Shown: one piece after another, positions 1-9,142 of the stretch | Numbering within the stretch: the stretch's first letter is position 1 | Layout: each line of letters begins with the position of its first letter | Assembly (NCBI RefSeq): GCF_000379125.1 | Contig: NZ_KB900626.1 | Coordinates: 1,087,748-1,151,747, forward strand | Direction of reading: 5' to 3' | DNA length: 64,000 nucleotides | DNA from: Methylosinus sp. LW4 | GTDB lineage: Bacteria > Pseudomonadota > Alphaproteobacteria > Rhizobiales > Beijerinckiaceae | Made by a program: the position numbers and the translations under genes | Notes under the pieces: model-generated | Database searches by the model: none | What the model was told of the DNA's origin: nothing | The model's input: the letters and a program-made list of their open reading frames with translations, nothing else

Positions 1-305
1 ATGCAGAGCGTCGCCACCTTGGGCTTGATGTATTGCATCGTGTCGTAGATGGCGAGACCGGAGGTCACGACGCCGCCCGGCGAGTTGATGTAGAGAAAAA
101 TCTCGCGCTTGGGATTTTCCGCCTCGAGGAAGAGGAGCTGAGCGATGATGACCGAGGCCATATGGTCCTCGACCTGGCCGGTCATGAAGATGATTCGCTC
201 GCGCAGCAGGCGCGAATAGATATCGAAGCCGCGCTCGCCGCGGCTCGTGTTCTCGATCACCTGGGGGATCAGATATTGGTTGTAGACGTCGATCGGATCA
301 CGCAT
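1..305 (-). CDS. clpP: ATP-dependent Clp protease proteolytic subunit, N-terminal part
   Basis: Reading the minus strand from the ATG at 305 gives [20 protein letters not shown], followed by the ClpP signatures [19 protein letters not shown] and [19 protein letters not shown]. About 101 residues are present. The gene leaves the window before the catalytic Ser and His, so only the N-terminal axial region and the start of the first core strand are seen. ClpP forms the barrel-shaped serine protease that works with ClpX or ClpA in the cytoplasm. It lies downstream of trigger factor on the same strand, the usual tig-clpP order, with about 245 bases between them. Confidence 0.95.
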   Translation of the reverse strand, partial: MRDPIDVYNQYLIPQVIENTSRGERGFDIYSRLLRERIIFMTGQVEDHMASVIIAQLLFLEAENPKREIFLYINSPGGVVTSGLAIYDTMQYIKPKVATLC

Positions 306-509
306 CTGTTTTGCGCCTTTTTTAGATTTGACTGGCCTGCGACCGAGGCTCCGCGCAGCGGGGCTCTGCGCTCCCGGCTTCGCGGCGGCCTCTTCGACCC
401 GCCGTCTTTCCCCCGCATGGAGTGAAAGCCACGAGCCAGCTTTTGGCTCGTTGGTAGCATATTGCGGCAAGCCGTCCAGACAGAAACCGCAAAAGGGGCG
501 AGCGGAAAC

Positions 510-537
510 CCCGGGGCCGCCCTTAATCGGCCCCGGG
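510..537 (-). terminator. Hairpin after tig
   Basis: A 10-bp GC-only stem (510-519 pairs with 528-537) with an 8-base loop lies 14 bases past the tig stop codon. On the minus strand it is followed only by three T residues, so it is a weak intrinsic terminator or an mRNA 3'-end stabiliser between tig and clpP. Confidence 0.6.
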
Positions 538-550
538 TCGGCGCGCCGGA

Positions 551-1915
551 TCAGGCCGCGGGCTGGGCCAGATCGTCGTCTTCCTCGGCGGCGAGCAGCT
601 CTTCCTTGGTCACGGTCTTGTCGGTGACGCTGATCTTGGCGACCAGATGGTCGACGACCCGCTCCTCATAGAGGGGGGCGCGAATCTGGGCGAGCGCCTG
701 GGGATTGTTGCGGTAATAGTCCCAAACCTGCTTCTCGCGGCCCGGGAAGGCGCGCACGCGCTCGACCAGCGCGTCGGTCACGTCCTTGTCCTCGACGGTG
801 ACGCCGGCGCCCTGGCCGATCTCGGCCAGCACCAGGCCGAGACGCACGCGGCGCTCGGCGATCTTGCGATATTCCTCGCGCGCCGCCTCTTCCGTCGTGT
901 TCTCGTCCTCGAAGCTCTTGCCGGAGCGCTTGCGCTCGGCCTCGAGCTGCGACCAGATCGTGTCGAACTCCTGGGCGACGAGGCCCTCGGGCAGCTCGAA
1001 GCTGTATTTCTTGTCGAGAGCGTCGAGAAGCGAGCGCTTCAGCTTGGCGCGCGAGGCCTTGGCGTAATCGGCCTCGAGATTGCCGCGCACGGCGAAGGTC
1101 AGCTCGGCGAGCGATTCGAAGCCGTATTTGGTGGCGAAAGCGTCGTCGATCGGCAGCTCCTTCGGGCCGGCGACCGCCTTGACGGTCACGTCGAACTCGG
1201 CGTCGCGGCCGGCGAGCGTCGGCACGCCGTAATCGTCCGGGAACTTCACCTTGACGACGCGCTGCTCGTCCTTGGCGGCGCCCTCGAGCTGCTCCTCGAA
1301 GCCGGGGATGAAAGAGCCCGAGCCGAGCACGAGATTGACGTCGCCGCCCGTTCCGCCCTCGAAGGGCTCGCCGTCGAGCTTGCCGGTGAAGTCTATGGTG
1401 ACGCGGTCGCCCTTGGCGGCGGCGCCTTCCTTATCCTCAAATTCGCGGATGCGGTCGGCGAGATCGGAGATCGCCTTCTGGACCTCTTCCTCCGAGACCT
1501 CGGCGATGGGACGCTCGATGGCGATGTCGTCGAAAGCGCCGAGCTCGATCGCCGGCAGCACCTCGAAGGCGACGGAATAGGAGAAGTCGCCCTCGGCCTC
1601 CAGCGCCTTCTCGACCTCGGACTGATCGGTCGGGAAGTCGAGGCGCGGCTCCATGGCGACGCGCAGGCTATTGTCCTCGACGATCTTGCGATTGGCCTCG
1701 TTGACGGCCTCCTGCAGGACCTCGCTCATTATGCCTTTGCCGTAGATCTTCTTGAGATAGGAGATGGGCGCCTTGCCGGGGCGGAAGCCCTTGATCTGCG
1801 CCTTGCCGCGCAGCTCGACGAGCTGCGACTCGAGCTTGGCGGCGAGGTCGCCGGCCGGAAGCACCACTTTGAACTCGTGTTTCAAGCCCTGCGACAGGGT
1901 CTGCGTCACCTGCAT
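551..1915 (-). CDS. tig: Trigger factor (ribosome-associated chaperone and prolyl isomerase)
   Basis: 454 residues, the usual length. The N-terminal ribosome-binding domain carries the signature GFRPGKAP near residue 44, which docks at the ribosomal exit tunnel. A central FKBP-type isomerase domain follows (about residues 160-245, with [19 protein letters not shown]), then the helical C-terminal chaperone domain and an acidic tail ending [11 protein letters not shown]. It binds nascent chains in the cytoplasm. The start [15 protein letters not shown] matches the family. clpP follows on the same strand, a conserved neighbourhood. Confidence 0.97.
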   Translation of the reverse strand: MQVTQTLSQGLKHEFKVVLPAGDLAAKLESQLVELRGKAQIKGFRPGKAPISYLKKIYGKGIMSEVLQEAVNEANRKIVEDNSLRVAMEPRLDFPTDQSEVEKALEAEGDFSYSVAFEVLPAIELGAFDDIAIERPIAEVSEEEVQKAISDLADRIREFEDKEGAAAKGDRVTIDFTGKLDGEPFEGGTGGDVNLVLGSGSFIPGFEEQLEGAAKDEQRVVKVKFPDDYGVPTLAGRDAEFDVTVKAVAGPKELPIDDAFATKYGFESLAELTFAVRGNLEADYAKASRAKLKRSLLDALDKKYSFELPEGLVAQEFDTIWSQLEAERKRSGKSFEDENTTEEAAREEYRKIAERRVRLGLVLAEIGQGAGVTVEDKDVTDALVERVRAFPGREKQVWDYYRNNPQALAQIRAPLYEERVVDHLVAKISVTDKTVTKEELLAAEEDDDLAQPAA

Positions 1916-1991
1916 GTCGTTTTCGCCTTCTCGAATCTCGACCAGTCCGGCGTGCGCCGGGAAAATATCTCTGCCGCCGGCGCGCGTCGGA

Positions 1992-2076
1992 TGGTGCGGG
2001 CGGAGGGAGTCGAACCCCCACGACTTGCGTCACCGGAACCTAAATCCGGCGCGTCTACCAGTTCCGCCACGCCCGC
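1992..2076 (-). tRNA. tRNA-Leu (anticodon UAG), CCA encoded
   Basis: On the minus strand the 7-bp acceptor stem GCGGGCG/CGCCCGC closes, with discriminator A and an encoded CCA. The anticodon stem CCGGA/TCCGG holds the loop TTTAGGT, giving anticodon TAG. A long variable arm (GACGCAAGTC) marks the class II tRNA expected for leucine. The T arm contains GGTTCGACTCC. Total length is 85 bases including CCA. Confidence 0.95.
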
Positions 2077-2369
2077 GCCCCGACGCGCAAACGCCCGACG
2101 AGCCGCCGGCTCGCGGGCGAAACGCCAAAGGACCGAAGCCACGAGCCAACCGGCGTCGAAACGTCGCGGCGACAATCGAAACGCCGGCTTCGAAACGCCA
2201 GCGTCGACGCGCGAACGCCGCCGCGCGCCGGCTCGGGCGGGGGGCTCTATAGCACGACGCGCCGCCGGCGCTAAAGAAAATGTCACCTGTGGGGATGTAG
2301 GTTCGCGCCCTGTTGAAAGCCGGGCTCCGCTCGGGCCATATGCGGCGGCGAGGAGAAACCGGAGCCATC

Positions 2370-3728
2370 ATGCCGTTCAACTGCTCACGCCGCGCTTTCG
2401 TGCGCGGAGTCGCTGCGACCCTCGTCTCTCTCGACGCCCGCGCCGAGCCGCCGGCCGCCGGCCCCAAAACGCTGACGGCGCGCAAGGGGACGGCGAATCT
2501 GCTGCCGGAGCCGGGGCATGCGACCGAGATTTGGGGATTCGAGGGGAGGGCTCCGGGACCGCTGCTGCGCTACGCCCTGGGCGACGAGCTGGCGGTCGGC
2601 CTCGCCAATGGCCTCGACAAGCCGCTCTCCATCCATTGGCACGGAATGCGCGGCGACAACGCCATGGATGGCGTCGCGCCGCTGACCCAGGCGGAGGTCG
2701 GGCCGGGCGGGCGATTCGACTATCGCCGCAAATTGGTCGACGCCGGCCTCTTCTGCTATCGGCCCTCTGTTTTCGGGGCGACGCCGGAACTCTGCGGCCG
2801 CGGGCTGAAGGGCCTCGTCGTCGTCGACGAGCCCAAGCCGCTGGAGGCCGACGCCGATCTTCTGCTCGCGCTCGACGATTGGCGGCTGGACAAGAATGGC
2901 GCGATCGAAGCCGATTTCGCCTCGCCGGCCGCGGCCGCCGGGGCGGGGCGCATCGGAACGCTGGTGGCGGTGGACGGCGCCCCGGCTCCGGCGCGCCGCG
3001 ATTTCGCGCCGGGCGCGCGCATTCGCCTGCGCCTCGCCAATCTCGCCAATGCGCGAATCATGTTCGTCGGCTTCGACAATATTCAGCCCTTCGTCGTCGC
3101 GGTGGACAGCCAGCCCTGCGACGCCTTCGAGCCCGTGCGCCGCACCATTCCCGCCGCGCCCGGCGCGCGATTCGAACTGCTGTTCGATCTGCCGCGGGCC
3201 GAGAACGCCGCCGCAAAGCTGATTCTGCGCGGCATGGACGGCGAGCCCGACCGCGAGCTGGCGATCTTCACCACCCACGGCGGCAAGGCGGCGTCGCGCC
3301 CGCCGATCGCGTCGGCGGCGCAAAATCCCCTTTTACCCATAGAGATAAAGCTGCAGGCGGCCAAGAAGGTCGATCTCACATTGGAGCCGCCCGCCGCTCC
3401 CGGCGCGCCTTGGCGCATCAATGGCGCGCCGAGCAAGGCCTATGGCGGGCCGCCTCTGTTCCAGGTGAAGCGCGGCGCGCCGGTGACGCTCGGCTTCGTC
3501 AATCGTTCCGATGTCGTCGCCGTGATGCATGTCCACGGACATTGCGTGCGGCTTCTGCACGACCTCGACGACGGCTGGGAGCCCTATTGGCGTAATGGCG
3601 TCGTGGTGCCGCCGGGCAAGACCAAGCATGTCGCCTTCGTCGCCGACAGCCCCGGCAAATGGGCCGTGCATGACGATATCCTCGAGCACGAGGCCGCGGG
3701 GCTCGCTGCGTGGTTCGAGGTGAAGTGA
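2370..3728 (+). CDS. Multicopper-oxidase-like protein with degenerate copper sites, Tat-exported
   Basis: 452 residues from the ATG at 2370, preceded by GGAG at 2361. A twin-arginine signal (SRRAFVRGVAATL) implies folded export to the periplasm. The three-cupredoxin layout of multicopper oxidases is clear: HWHG at residues 89-92, MHVHGH at 386-391, and VHDDILEHEAAGL at 433-445. Key ligands are missing. The usual YHxH of the first domain reads YRPS (130-133), and the C-terminal HCHxxxHxxxxM reads HDDxxxHxxxxL, so the type 1 Cys and several type 2/3 His are lost. The family normally oxidises substrates with O2; this member probably cannot do so by that chemistry. Its frame is intact, which suggests a retained structural or metal-binding role. 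There is no clear operon partner. Confidence 0.85.
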   Translation: MPFNCSRRAFVRGVAATLVSLDARAEPPAAGPKTLTARKGTANLLPEPGHATEIWGFEGRAPGPLLRYALGDELAVGLANGLDKPLSIHWHGMRGDNAMDGVAPLTQAEVGPGGRFDYRRKLVDAGLFCYRPSVFGATPELCGRGLKGLVVVDEPKPLEADADLLLALDDWRLDKNGAIEADFASPAAAAGAGRIGTLVAVDGAPAPARRDFAPGARIRLRLANLANARIMFVGFDNIQPFVVAVDSQPCDAFEPVRRTIPAAPGARFELLFDLPRAENAAAKLILRGMDGEPDRELAIFTTHGGKAASRPPIASAAQNPLLPIEIKLQAAKKVDLTLEPPAAPGAPWRINGAPSKAYGGPPLFQVKRGAPVTLGFVNRSDVVAVMHVHGHCVRLLHDLDDGWEPYWRNGVVVPPGKTKHVAFVADSPGKWAVHDDILEHEAAGLAAWFEVK

Positions 3729-3996
3729 CGGAGGCGGCGCGCGATTCTGGCCCGCAGTTGCGCGCTGCGGCGGCTGCGTGCAATATTCGCGAGATTTGTC
3801 GTCGTACGACATGACCCGATCAGCGCGCGCCGTTGCATGAGACTCTCGGCGGTCCGGGTAACTCTACGATAACCGAGGTAGAATAATAGTATGTAATCGC
3901 ATCGATTTCGGGCTAGTTTTGCGACATGGGCTCCAGCCGGGGCGCGCTGACATCGACTTGCGAGATCGACTTGTGGCATCGACTCCCGGAGTGGCC

Positions 3997-4896
3997 ATGG
4001 CGACGGTAGCCTTGGAGCATAAGCTTCAAAAACCGAATGAATTTCCTGATTGGGAATTCCAGAATCTCGAAGTCGCCTACGACGCCGAGAGCCGTTCGGT
4101 ATGGATGAATTATAAGATCGGCGCTCCGCATCATTATAGTCTCGCCATGCTGCTGGAGGCGGTCGAGATGCGCGAATCGCTGAAGGCGCTCGCGCAGTCG
4201 CCCTACGCCGAGCGCTGGCCGATCCGTTATTTCGTCATGAACTCGAACAAGCAGGGCGTGTTCAGCCTGGGCGGCGATCTGGCGACGTTTTCGTCCTCGG
4301 TCCGCAATCGGGACAGGGACAGCCTGCTGACTTACGCTCATGTCTGCATCGATGTGATGTTTGGCCTCACTTCAGCGTTCGGCCTGCCGCTCATCACTGT
4401 CTCGACTGTCCGAGGCCAATGCTTCGGCGGAGGCTTCGAGGGGGCCATGGCGACCGATTTCCTGATCGCCGAGGAGAGCGCCAAGCTCGGCGTTCCAGAG
4501 GTCGCCTTCAACACTTTTCCTGGCATGGGCGCCGTCACCTTTCTCAAGCGCCGCTTGGGCGTGGCGCTCGCGGAGCAGATCATCGCAACGGGCGCCGCCC
4601 ATTCGGGATCGAAAATGCACGAGCTCGGCGTCGTGGATGTATTGGCCCCCGATGGCCGTCTGCGTGAAACCGCGCTCGAATGGATGTGCGAGGGCGGCGA
4701 GGAGCGTTGGGAGCGGCGGCGCGCGCTCGCCGATTTGCGTCGCAATTGCTTTCCGATCACGCGCGAGGAGCTGCTGCGCGTCGTCGAGCTGTGGGTGGAT
4801 TGCTCGTTTTCGATCGGCGAGCCCGACTTGCGTCATATGGAGAGGCTGGTCGCCGCTCAGGGGCGGCTTTCTGGCCAACGGCCGAGATCGGCGTGA
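3997..4896 (+). CDS. RpfF-like crotonase-fold enzyme, candidate DSF-type signal synthase
   Basis: 299 residues from the ATG at 3997 (GGAG at 3988). The crotonase fold is recognised by VRGQCFGGGFEGAMATD and GVPEVAFNTFPGMGA. Glu148 and Glu168 are 20 residues apart, matching the two catalytic glutamates of RpfF, the enoyl-CoA hydratase/thioesterase that makes cis-2-unsaturated fatty acid signals (DSF). The FPGMGA motif is also typical of RpfF. The next gene, 44 bases on, is a membrane PAS-GGDEF-EAL protein, consistent with DSF sensing coupled to cyclic di-GMP. The enzyme family is clear; the actual product is inferred. An in-frame ATG at 3919 exists but lacks a good ribosome site. Confidence 0.82.
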   Translation: MATVALEHKLQKPNEFPDWEFQNLEVAYDAESRSVWMNYKIGAPHHYSLAMLLEAVEMRESLKALAQSPYAERWPIRYFVMNSNKQGVFSLGGDLATFSSSVRNRDRDSLLTYAHVCIDVMFGLTSAFGLPLITVSTVRGQCFGGGFEGAMATDFLIAEESAKLGVPEVAFNTFPGMGAVTFLKRRLGVALAEQIIATGAAHSGSKMHELGVVDVLAPDGRLRETALEWMCEGGEERWERRRALADLRRNCFPITREELLRVVELWVDCSFSIGEPDLRHMERLVAAQGRLSGQRPRSA

Positions 4897-4940
4897 CTAT
4901 GCTGCGCCGGCCGGCGGCAGCGAACTGGAAAGACCGTTCC

Positions 4941-7244
4941 ATGTCGTCGAACGTCAATGCGAGCGAAATCGAGGATAGCGAGATCCGCGAGGAGATTTAT
5001 CGCGATCTCGTCGAGACGCTGTTCGGCACACCCGGATCCTTCGCCGCTGGACTCGTCGGCGGGATGATCGCGCCGCTGAGCGCTTGGATGATGACGCGGC
5101 ACGACATCTATCTCCTCCTGACGGCGGTGATGGCCTGCTTCGCCGCCTATCGCCTCTACGTTCTCTATGCCCACACAATGACGCCGCTCGAGGAGCGCCG
5201 GCGCGACGCGCGAAAATGGGAAATCCGCTACGCGGTCGGCGGCGTCGGCTTCATGACCGCGGTTGGTTTCAGCGTCGCGATCCTCTTCTCGGAGCATCAC
5301 GACGAGATCGGCGGCTATTACGGCATCGTCATCATGATGAGCGGCGTCGGCATGCTCGCCGGACGCAATGCGGGAAGCCCCAGAATCGTCTATGCGCAAA
5401 TGCTGGGTCTCTGCACGCCGCTGACTGTTGCTGCGCTGTTGCATGACGATCTGCGCTATTGGGGCCTCGCCTCCATATTCGTTCTCGTCATGGTCTCGTT
5501 GCGCTCGACGACGAAATTCCTGCATGGAAATCTCGAATCGGCGCTGCGCAACGGTCGTGACGCCAACATACAGCGCCGGCGCTTCAAATCGGCGCTGAAC
5601 AGCATGAGCCATGGGCTCTGCATGGGCAATTGTGACAAGAGGCTGACGGTCGTCAATCGCCGCCTGCTCGAGTTTTTCGAGATAAACGAGGAGGGCGCGC
5701 CGACCACTCTCGCAGGGCTGGCGCGGCGGATCGCCGACAAAGCGGCCATGCCGGAATCCGAATGGCGCGGTTTCGCCGATCAATGGGAATCGCATTCCGC
5801 GCTGCCGCGCACCAGCGTCTTCTCTCGCGAGATCGGCGATCGCATCTTCGATTTTCGCTGCGAGCCGGCCGACAATGGCGCCTTCGTCACCGTCGTCGAG
5901 GATGTGACCGAGCAGAGACGCGCGGCGCGCGAGATCGAGCGGATCGCGCATTTCGACACTTTGACCAGCCTCGCCAATCGATTCCAGTTCCAGCAGCGGC
6001 TGGAGCGCGATCTGCGGCACATTCGCAAGCGCGGGCTTAGTCTCGCGCTTTTGTGCATCGACCTCGATCAGTTCAAGGAGGTCAATGACACGCTCGGACA
6101 TACGATCGGTGACCGGCTTCTCTGCGCCGTCGCCGAGCGCCTGCGCGAATGCGTGCGCTCGGTCGATATGGTGGCGCGCTTCGGCGGCGACGAGTTCTGC
6201 ATATTGATGCATCCGACGATCGAGACGCCGCCGGCCGACGCGCTGGCGCGCCGCGTCATCGAGGCGATCGGCCGTCCTTATGTGGTGGAGGGCCATACGA
6301 TCGTCATCGGCGCGAGCGTCGGCCTCTGCATCGCGCCGCGGGACGCGGTCTCCGTCGAGGGGCTGCTGAAATGCGGCGATCTCGCAATGTATCATTCCAA
6401 GGCCGCCGGCCGCCGGCAGGCCATATGGTTCGAGACGTCGATGGAGGATGCGCTGGTCAGCAAGCGGCGCATCGAGCGCGAGCTGCGCGAGGCGCTCAGG
6501 ACCGAGACGCTCGAGGTTCATTACCAGCCCATCTACGACGCGCGCGACCAATCCATCTCGACCTGCGAGGCGCTGACGCGCTGGCGCCATCCGCAATTGG
6601 GCTATGTGCCGCCTTCCTCCTTCATCCCGATCGCCGAAGAGACGGGGATGATCGTCGAGCTGGGCGAATGGGTGCTGCGCCGCGCCTGCCGCGACGCGCA
6701 TCTGTGGCCTTCGGCGGCGCGGGTCGCCGTGAATTTCTCCTCGCGGCAGTTCCAGCAGCCGGACATGATCGATCGGGTTCGCAGCGCGCTCGACGCCGCG
6801 GGGCTGGAGCCGAGCCGGCTCGAGATCGAGATCACCGAATCGACGCTCATGCAGGACACGGAGGACGCCGCCGCCAAGATCGCCGGCCTGCGCGCGATCG
6901 GCGTCCGCCTGTCGCTCGATGATTTCGGAACGGGCTTCAGCAGCCTCGGCTATCTAAATCGTTTTCCTGTCGACAAGGTGAAGCTCGATCGCAGCTTCGT
7001 CTCGGAGCTCAGCGTCTCCAGCAAAACGCAGGCGATCGTCGGCGCGGTGTCGCTGCTGACCGCCGAGCTCGGCATAGATCTCGTCGCGGAGGGCGTCGAG
7101 ACGCATGAGCAGCGCGCCTTGCTGCTCGCGAAGAATGTGCATTTGATGCAGGGCTTTCTCTACAGCACGGCGAAGCCGCAGGAGGAGCTGGCGCAGATGT
7201 TTTCCGGCGTCGCGCGCGGCGGCAAGCTGAAGGTCGTCGCCTGA
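4941..7244 (+). CDS. Membrane PAS-GGDEF-EAL cyclic di-GMP turnover protein
   Basis: 767 residues from the ATG at 4941 (GGAAAG 8 bases upstream); an alternative ATG lies at 4899. The N-terminus has about four to six hydrophobic segments (residues 30-190), followed by a PAS-like region (about 211-325), a GGDEF domain with an intact RFGGDEF (413-419), and an EAL domain with CEALTRW (542-548) and the later DDFGTGFSSL and KLDRSFV motifs. Both the diguanylate cyclase and phosphodiesterase signatures are intact, so the protein could make or degrade cyclic di-GMP, or one domain could be regulatory. It sits directly downstream of the RpfF-like gene and may be co-transcribed. The sensing input would be the membrane region or the PAS domain (inference). 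Confidence 0.92.
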   Translation: MSSNVNASEIEDSEIREEIYRDLVETLFGTPGSFAAGLVGGMIAPLSAWMMTRHDIYLLLTAVMACFAAYRLYVLYAHTMTPLEERRRDARKWEIRYAVGGVGFMTAVGFSVAILFSEHHDEIGGYYGIVIMMSGVGMLAGRNAGSPRIVYAQMLGLCTPLTVAALLHDDLRYWGLASIFVLVMVSLRSTTKFLHGNLESALRNGRDANIQRRRFKSALNSMSHGLCMGNCDKRLTVVNRRLLEFFEINEEGAPTTLAGLARRIADKAAMPESEWRGFADQWESHSALPRTSVFSREIGDRIFDFRCEPADNGAFVTVVEDVTEQRRAAREIERIAHFDTLTSLANRFQFQQRLERDLRHIRKRGLSLALLCIDLDQFKEVNDTLGHTIGDRLLCAVAERLRECVRSVDMVARFGGDEFCILMHPTIETPPADALARRVIEAIGRPYVVEGHTIVIGASVGLCIAPRDAVSVEGLLKCGDLAMYHSKAAGRRQAIWFETSMEDALVSKRRIERELREALRTETLEVHYQPIYDARDQSISTCEALTRWRHPQLGYVPPSSFIPIAEETGMIVELGEWVLRRACRDAHLWPSAARVAVNFSSRQFQQPDMIDRVRSALDAAGLEPSRLEIEITESTLMQDTEDAAAKIAGLRAIGVRLSLDDFGTGFSSLGYLNRFPVDKVKLDRSFVSELSVSSKTQAIVGAVSLLTAELGIDLVAEGVETHEQRALLLAKNVHLMQGFLYSTAKPQEELAQMFSGVARGGKLKVVA

Positions 7245-7252
7245 AAGAAGCG

Positions 7253-7281
7253 CCCGGCGCCCACCTTCCGCGGGCGCCGGG
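7253..7281. terminator. Hairpin between convergent genes
   Basis: A perfect 10-bp stem (7253-7262 with 7272-7281) and 9-base loop sit between the converging ends of the GGDEF-EAL gene and the crotonase-like gene. There is no strong T run on either side, so it is a probable shared, weak bidirectional terminator. Confidence 0.55.
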
Positions 7282-7311
7282 TGAAATTTCGTCTCGCGAT
7301 ATAATGCCCTT

Positions 7312-8064
7312 TCAGACGCGCCGGCTCGCGGCGGGGGCCGTCTCCACCCGACGCACCGGCGGGGCGCTGATGCGCTGTGCGCGGAACATGCTGTAGGAGG
7401 CGTTGTAGCGGCGCCCGCATTGCCGCACATAGCTCTCCGCGCCCACCAGGCCTTCGCCATTCTCGACGATATGCTTGACGAGGCAGAGTTCCTGCATCTG
7501 CTCGGCGGTGAGGATCTCGCCATTTTCCATCAGCCGCTCGGCTTTCACGAAGCCGAGCTTTTGCGCCAGCGCGCCATAGACGCCGATGGCCGAGGCGAGG
7601 TCGGCCTCGAAGCAGAAGCGCGCATAGCGGTCGGCCACCATCATGGAGCAGGAGAGGGCGAAGTCGAGATCCGCTCCGTTCAGATAGGTCCTCGCCCATG
7701 CGATCGATATGACCGGCGCGTCGAGAATGAGCCGCGCGGTCGCGGACGCCAGCTCGTCGAAGCCTTCCGCGGCGACCGCCGTCGAATCGTCGCAGTGCGC
7801 GAAGTCGAAAACCAGATATTTGAGACCGGGCAGATGGCCTTCCGAAATTTTGCGCAGCAACAAGGTCAGGCCCTCGATGCTGTCGCGATCGAAACCGCAG
7901 GCGAGCTTGCTCACCAGGATCGTATCCAGATCATCCATGCGATGGATCTCCAGCGACGAACGCTGACGGATGAAATCCAGCGGATCCGAAAAGTCGGAAG
8001 GGGAAACATAAGTCTCAGCGGCGACAGCGGAGGTGATGTCGTTCTTCGAAACTACCGCATTCAT
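7312..8064 (-). CDS. Degenerate crotonase-fold protein related to RpfF
   Basis: 250 residues; ATG at 8064 with AGGAG 8 bases upstream. Residues 115-200 align by eye with the RpfF-like protein encoded at 3997-4896: APVISIAWARTYLNGAD opposite LPLITVSTVRGQCFGGG, then ALSCSMMVAD opposite AMATDFLIAE. The positions of both catalytic Glu residues carry Asp134 and Ala instead, and FPGMGA is replaced by AIGVYGA. Crotonase catalysis therefore looks lost or altered. It lies convergent with the GGDEF-EAL gene, three genes from one signalling context. It may be a regulatory partner of the synthase, an acyl-CoA binder, or an enzyme with other chemistry. The function is not established by sequence. Confidence 0.7.
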   Translation of the reverse strand: MNAVVSKNDITSAVAAETYVSPSDFSDPLDFIRQRSSLEIHRMDDLDTILVSKLACGFDRDSIEGLTLLLRKISEGHLPGLKYLVFDFAHCDDSTAVAAEGFDELASATARLILDAPVISIAWARTYLNGADLDFALSCSMMVADRYARFCFEADLASAIGVYGALAQKLGFVKAERLMENGEILTAEQMQELCLVKHIVENGEGLVGAESYVRQCGRRYNASYSMFRAQRISAPPVRRVETAPAASRRV

Positions 8065-8522
8065 GTTTCGTCTCCTATCTCGAATGGTTTCACAATTCTT
8101 ACCGAGTTACTTAAATTTTTAAAGAAATTTCGGCCGCGTCTTCGCTCATGGTTAATTCCCGCAACAAAATTTACGTACGTAATCTCCCGATTCAGGCCGG
8201 CTGGACGGGTTGCGACTTTTTGCCGCTGGCGGATTTTGAAGGTCTGGAGCCGACCGCCCGAAAGTGTGGAAGCCAGCGCTGGAGCACGAGCTGCGGGCGA
8301 TCGGGGCCTCATTCGCCGGCGGCCGAGGGCCGCGGCATTTCCGCGCCGGCTCGTTTGCGGGCGAAAACTTCGTCCCTATGTCGATAGGAGTGTGTGCTAA
8401 AAGCCGGGAGCGGAGATCGGCCCGAGAGGCCGAGTCGCATCGCGGTCATCGACGCCACGGTCGGCGAGAGTGCTGCAGCCGCTCATGAGAAGCGGCGACA
8501 AACATGGATAGGGAGAGAAAAG
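8065..8522. other. Intergenic region between divergent genes
   Basis: 458 bases with no convincing gene. The left 90 bases are AT-richer than the surroundings and probably hold the promoter of the crotonase-like gene. The right part must hold the promoter of the gene at 8523. I see no conserved RNA fold or clear sigma-70 boxes. Confidence 0.5.
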
Positions 8523-9092
8523 ATGAATCTTCGACTTCTGGTCGCTCTTGCCATGGCGACGGCCGGACTGGTCGGCGAGGCCCATGCGCATGGCGGCGTG
8601 AGCTCCGACACCGGCCAATGCATCATGAAGATCGGCCCCGACACGATGAACTTCACCGGCTATCAGCCGCTGAAGTCGCGCGAGATTTTCTGCGACGACA
8701 TTCCCGATGTCGGCCCGACGATCATCGTGCTGGACGCGGTGCAGGACGAGCTGCGCGACATGGCGCTGGAGATCCGCATTCTCCGCAATGTCGGCCAGAG
8801 CGACGACAATGAGAATCTCGAGCAGAACACCGAGGTTTATCTGCCGCCGAAGAAATACCGCACCGGCACGCTCAACTTCGAATATAATTTCACCAAGAAG
8901 GGCAACTTCATCGGTCTCGTGAAGGCGAAGGCCGACGATGGACGCGAATATGTCTCGCGCTTCCCCTTCGCGGTCGGCACCACGGAAGACAAGAACACCA
9001 TTATCGCCGTGTTCTTCGCCGCGCTCGGCCTCGTCGGCTTCGGCCTCTGGTATAAGAACAGCTTCATCGACAAGAAAAAGAAGTCGGCCTGA
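8523..9092 (+). CDS. Periplasmic beta-sandwich protein with C-terminal membrane anchor, unnamed family
   Basis: 189 residues. The signal peptide is MNLRLLVALAMATAGLVGEA and cleavage after AHA would leave HGG as the mature N-terminus, reminiscent of CopC-type proteins that bind copper through an N-terminal His. The soluble part has two Cys (GQCIMK and IFCDDIP) and a beta-rich region. A single membrane helix (about 160-180, IIAVFFAALGLVGFGLWY) and a basic tail KNSFIDKKKKSA follow, so the domain is tethered outside the membrane. It resembles the product of 17818-18387: [FY]CDx[IV]P, a G two residues later, then a similar strand pattern ending in a KG..x..L/V strand. No family name is recognised. 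It stands alone upstream of lolD, on the opposite strand. Confidence 0.8.
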   Translation: MNLRLLVALAMATAGLVGEAHAHGGVSSDTGQCIMKIGPDTMNFTGYQPLKSREIFCDDIPDVGPTIIVLDAVQDELRDMALEIRILRNVGQSDDNENLEQNTEVYLPPKKYRTGTLNFEYNFTKKGNFIGLVKAKADDGREYVSRFPFAVGTTEDKNTIIAVFFAALGLVGFGLWYKNSFIDKKKKSA

Positions 9093-9142
9093 TCTTTTTG
9101 GTCATGAATGCTCCGGCCGGGCGTGCGTCCGGCCGGAACGCG

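Noticed and set aside
647..3595. Long plus-strand frame of 982 codons
   Set aside because: It runs antisense through the whole trigger factor gene, crosses the tRNA-Leu and then overlaps the multicopper-oxidase gene in another frame; it is an artefact of high GC content.
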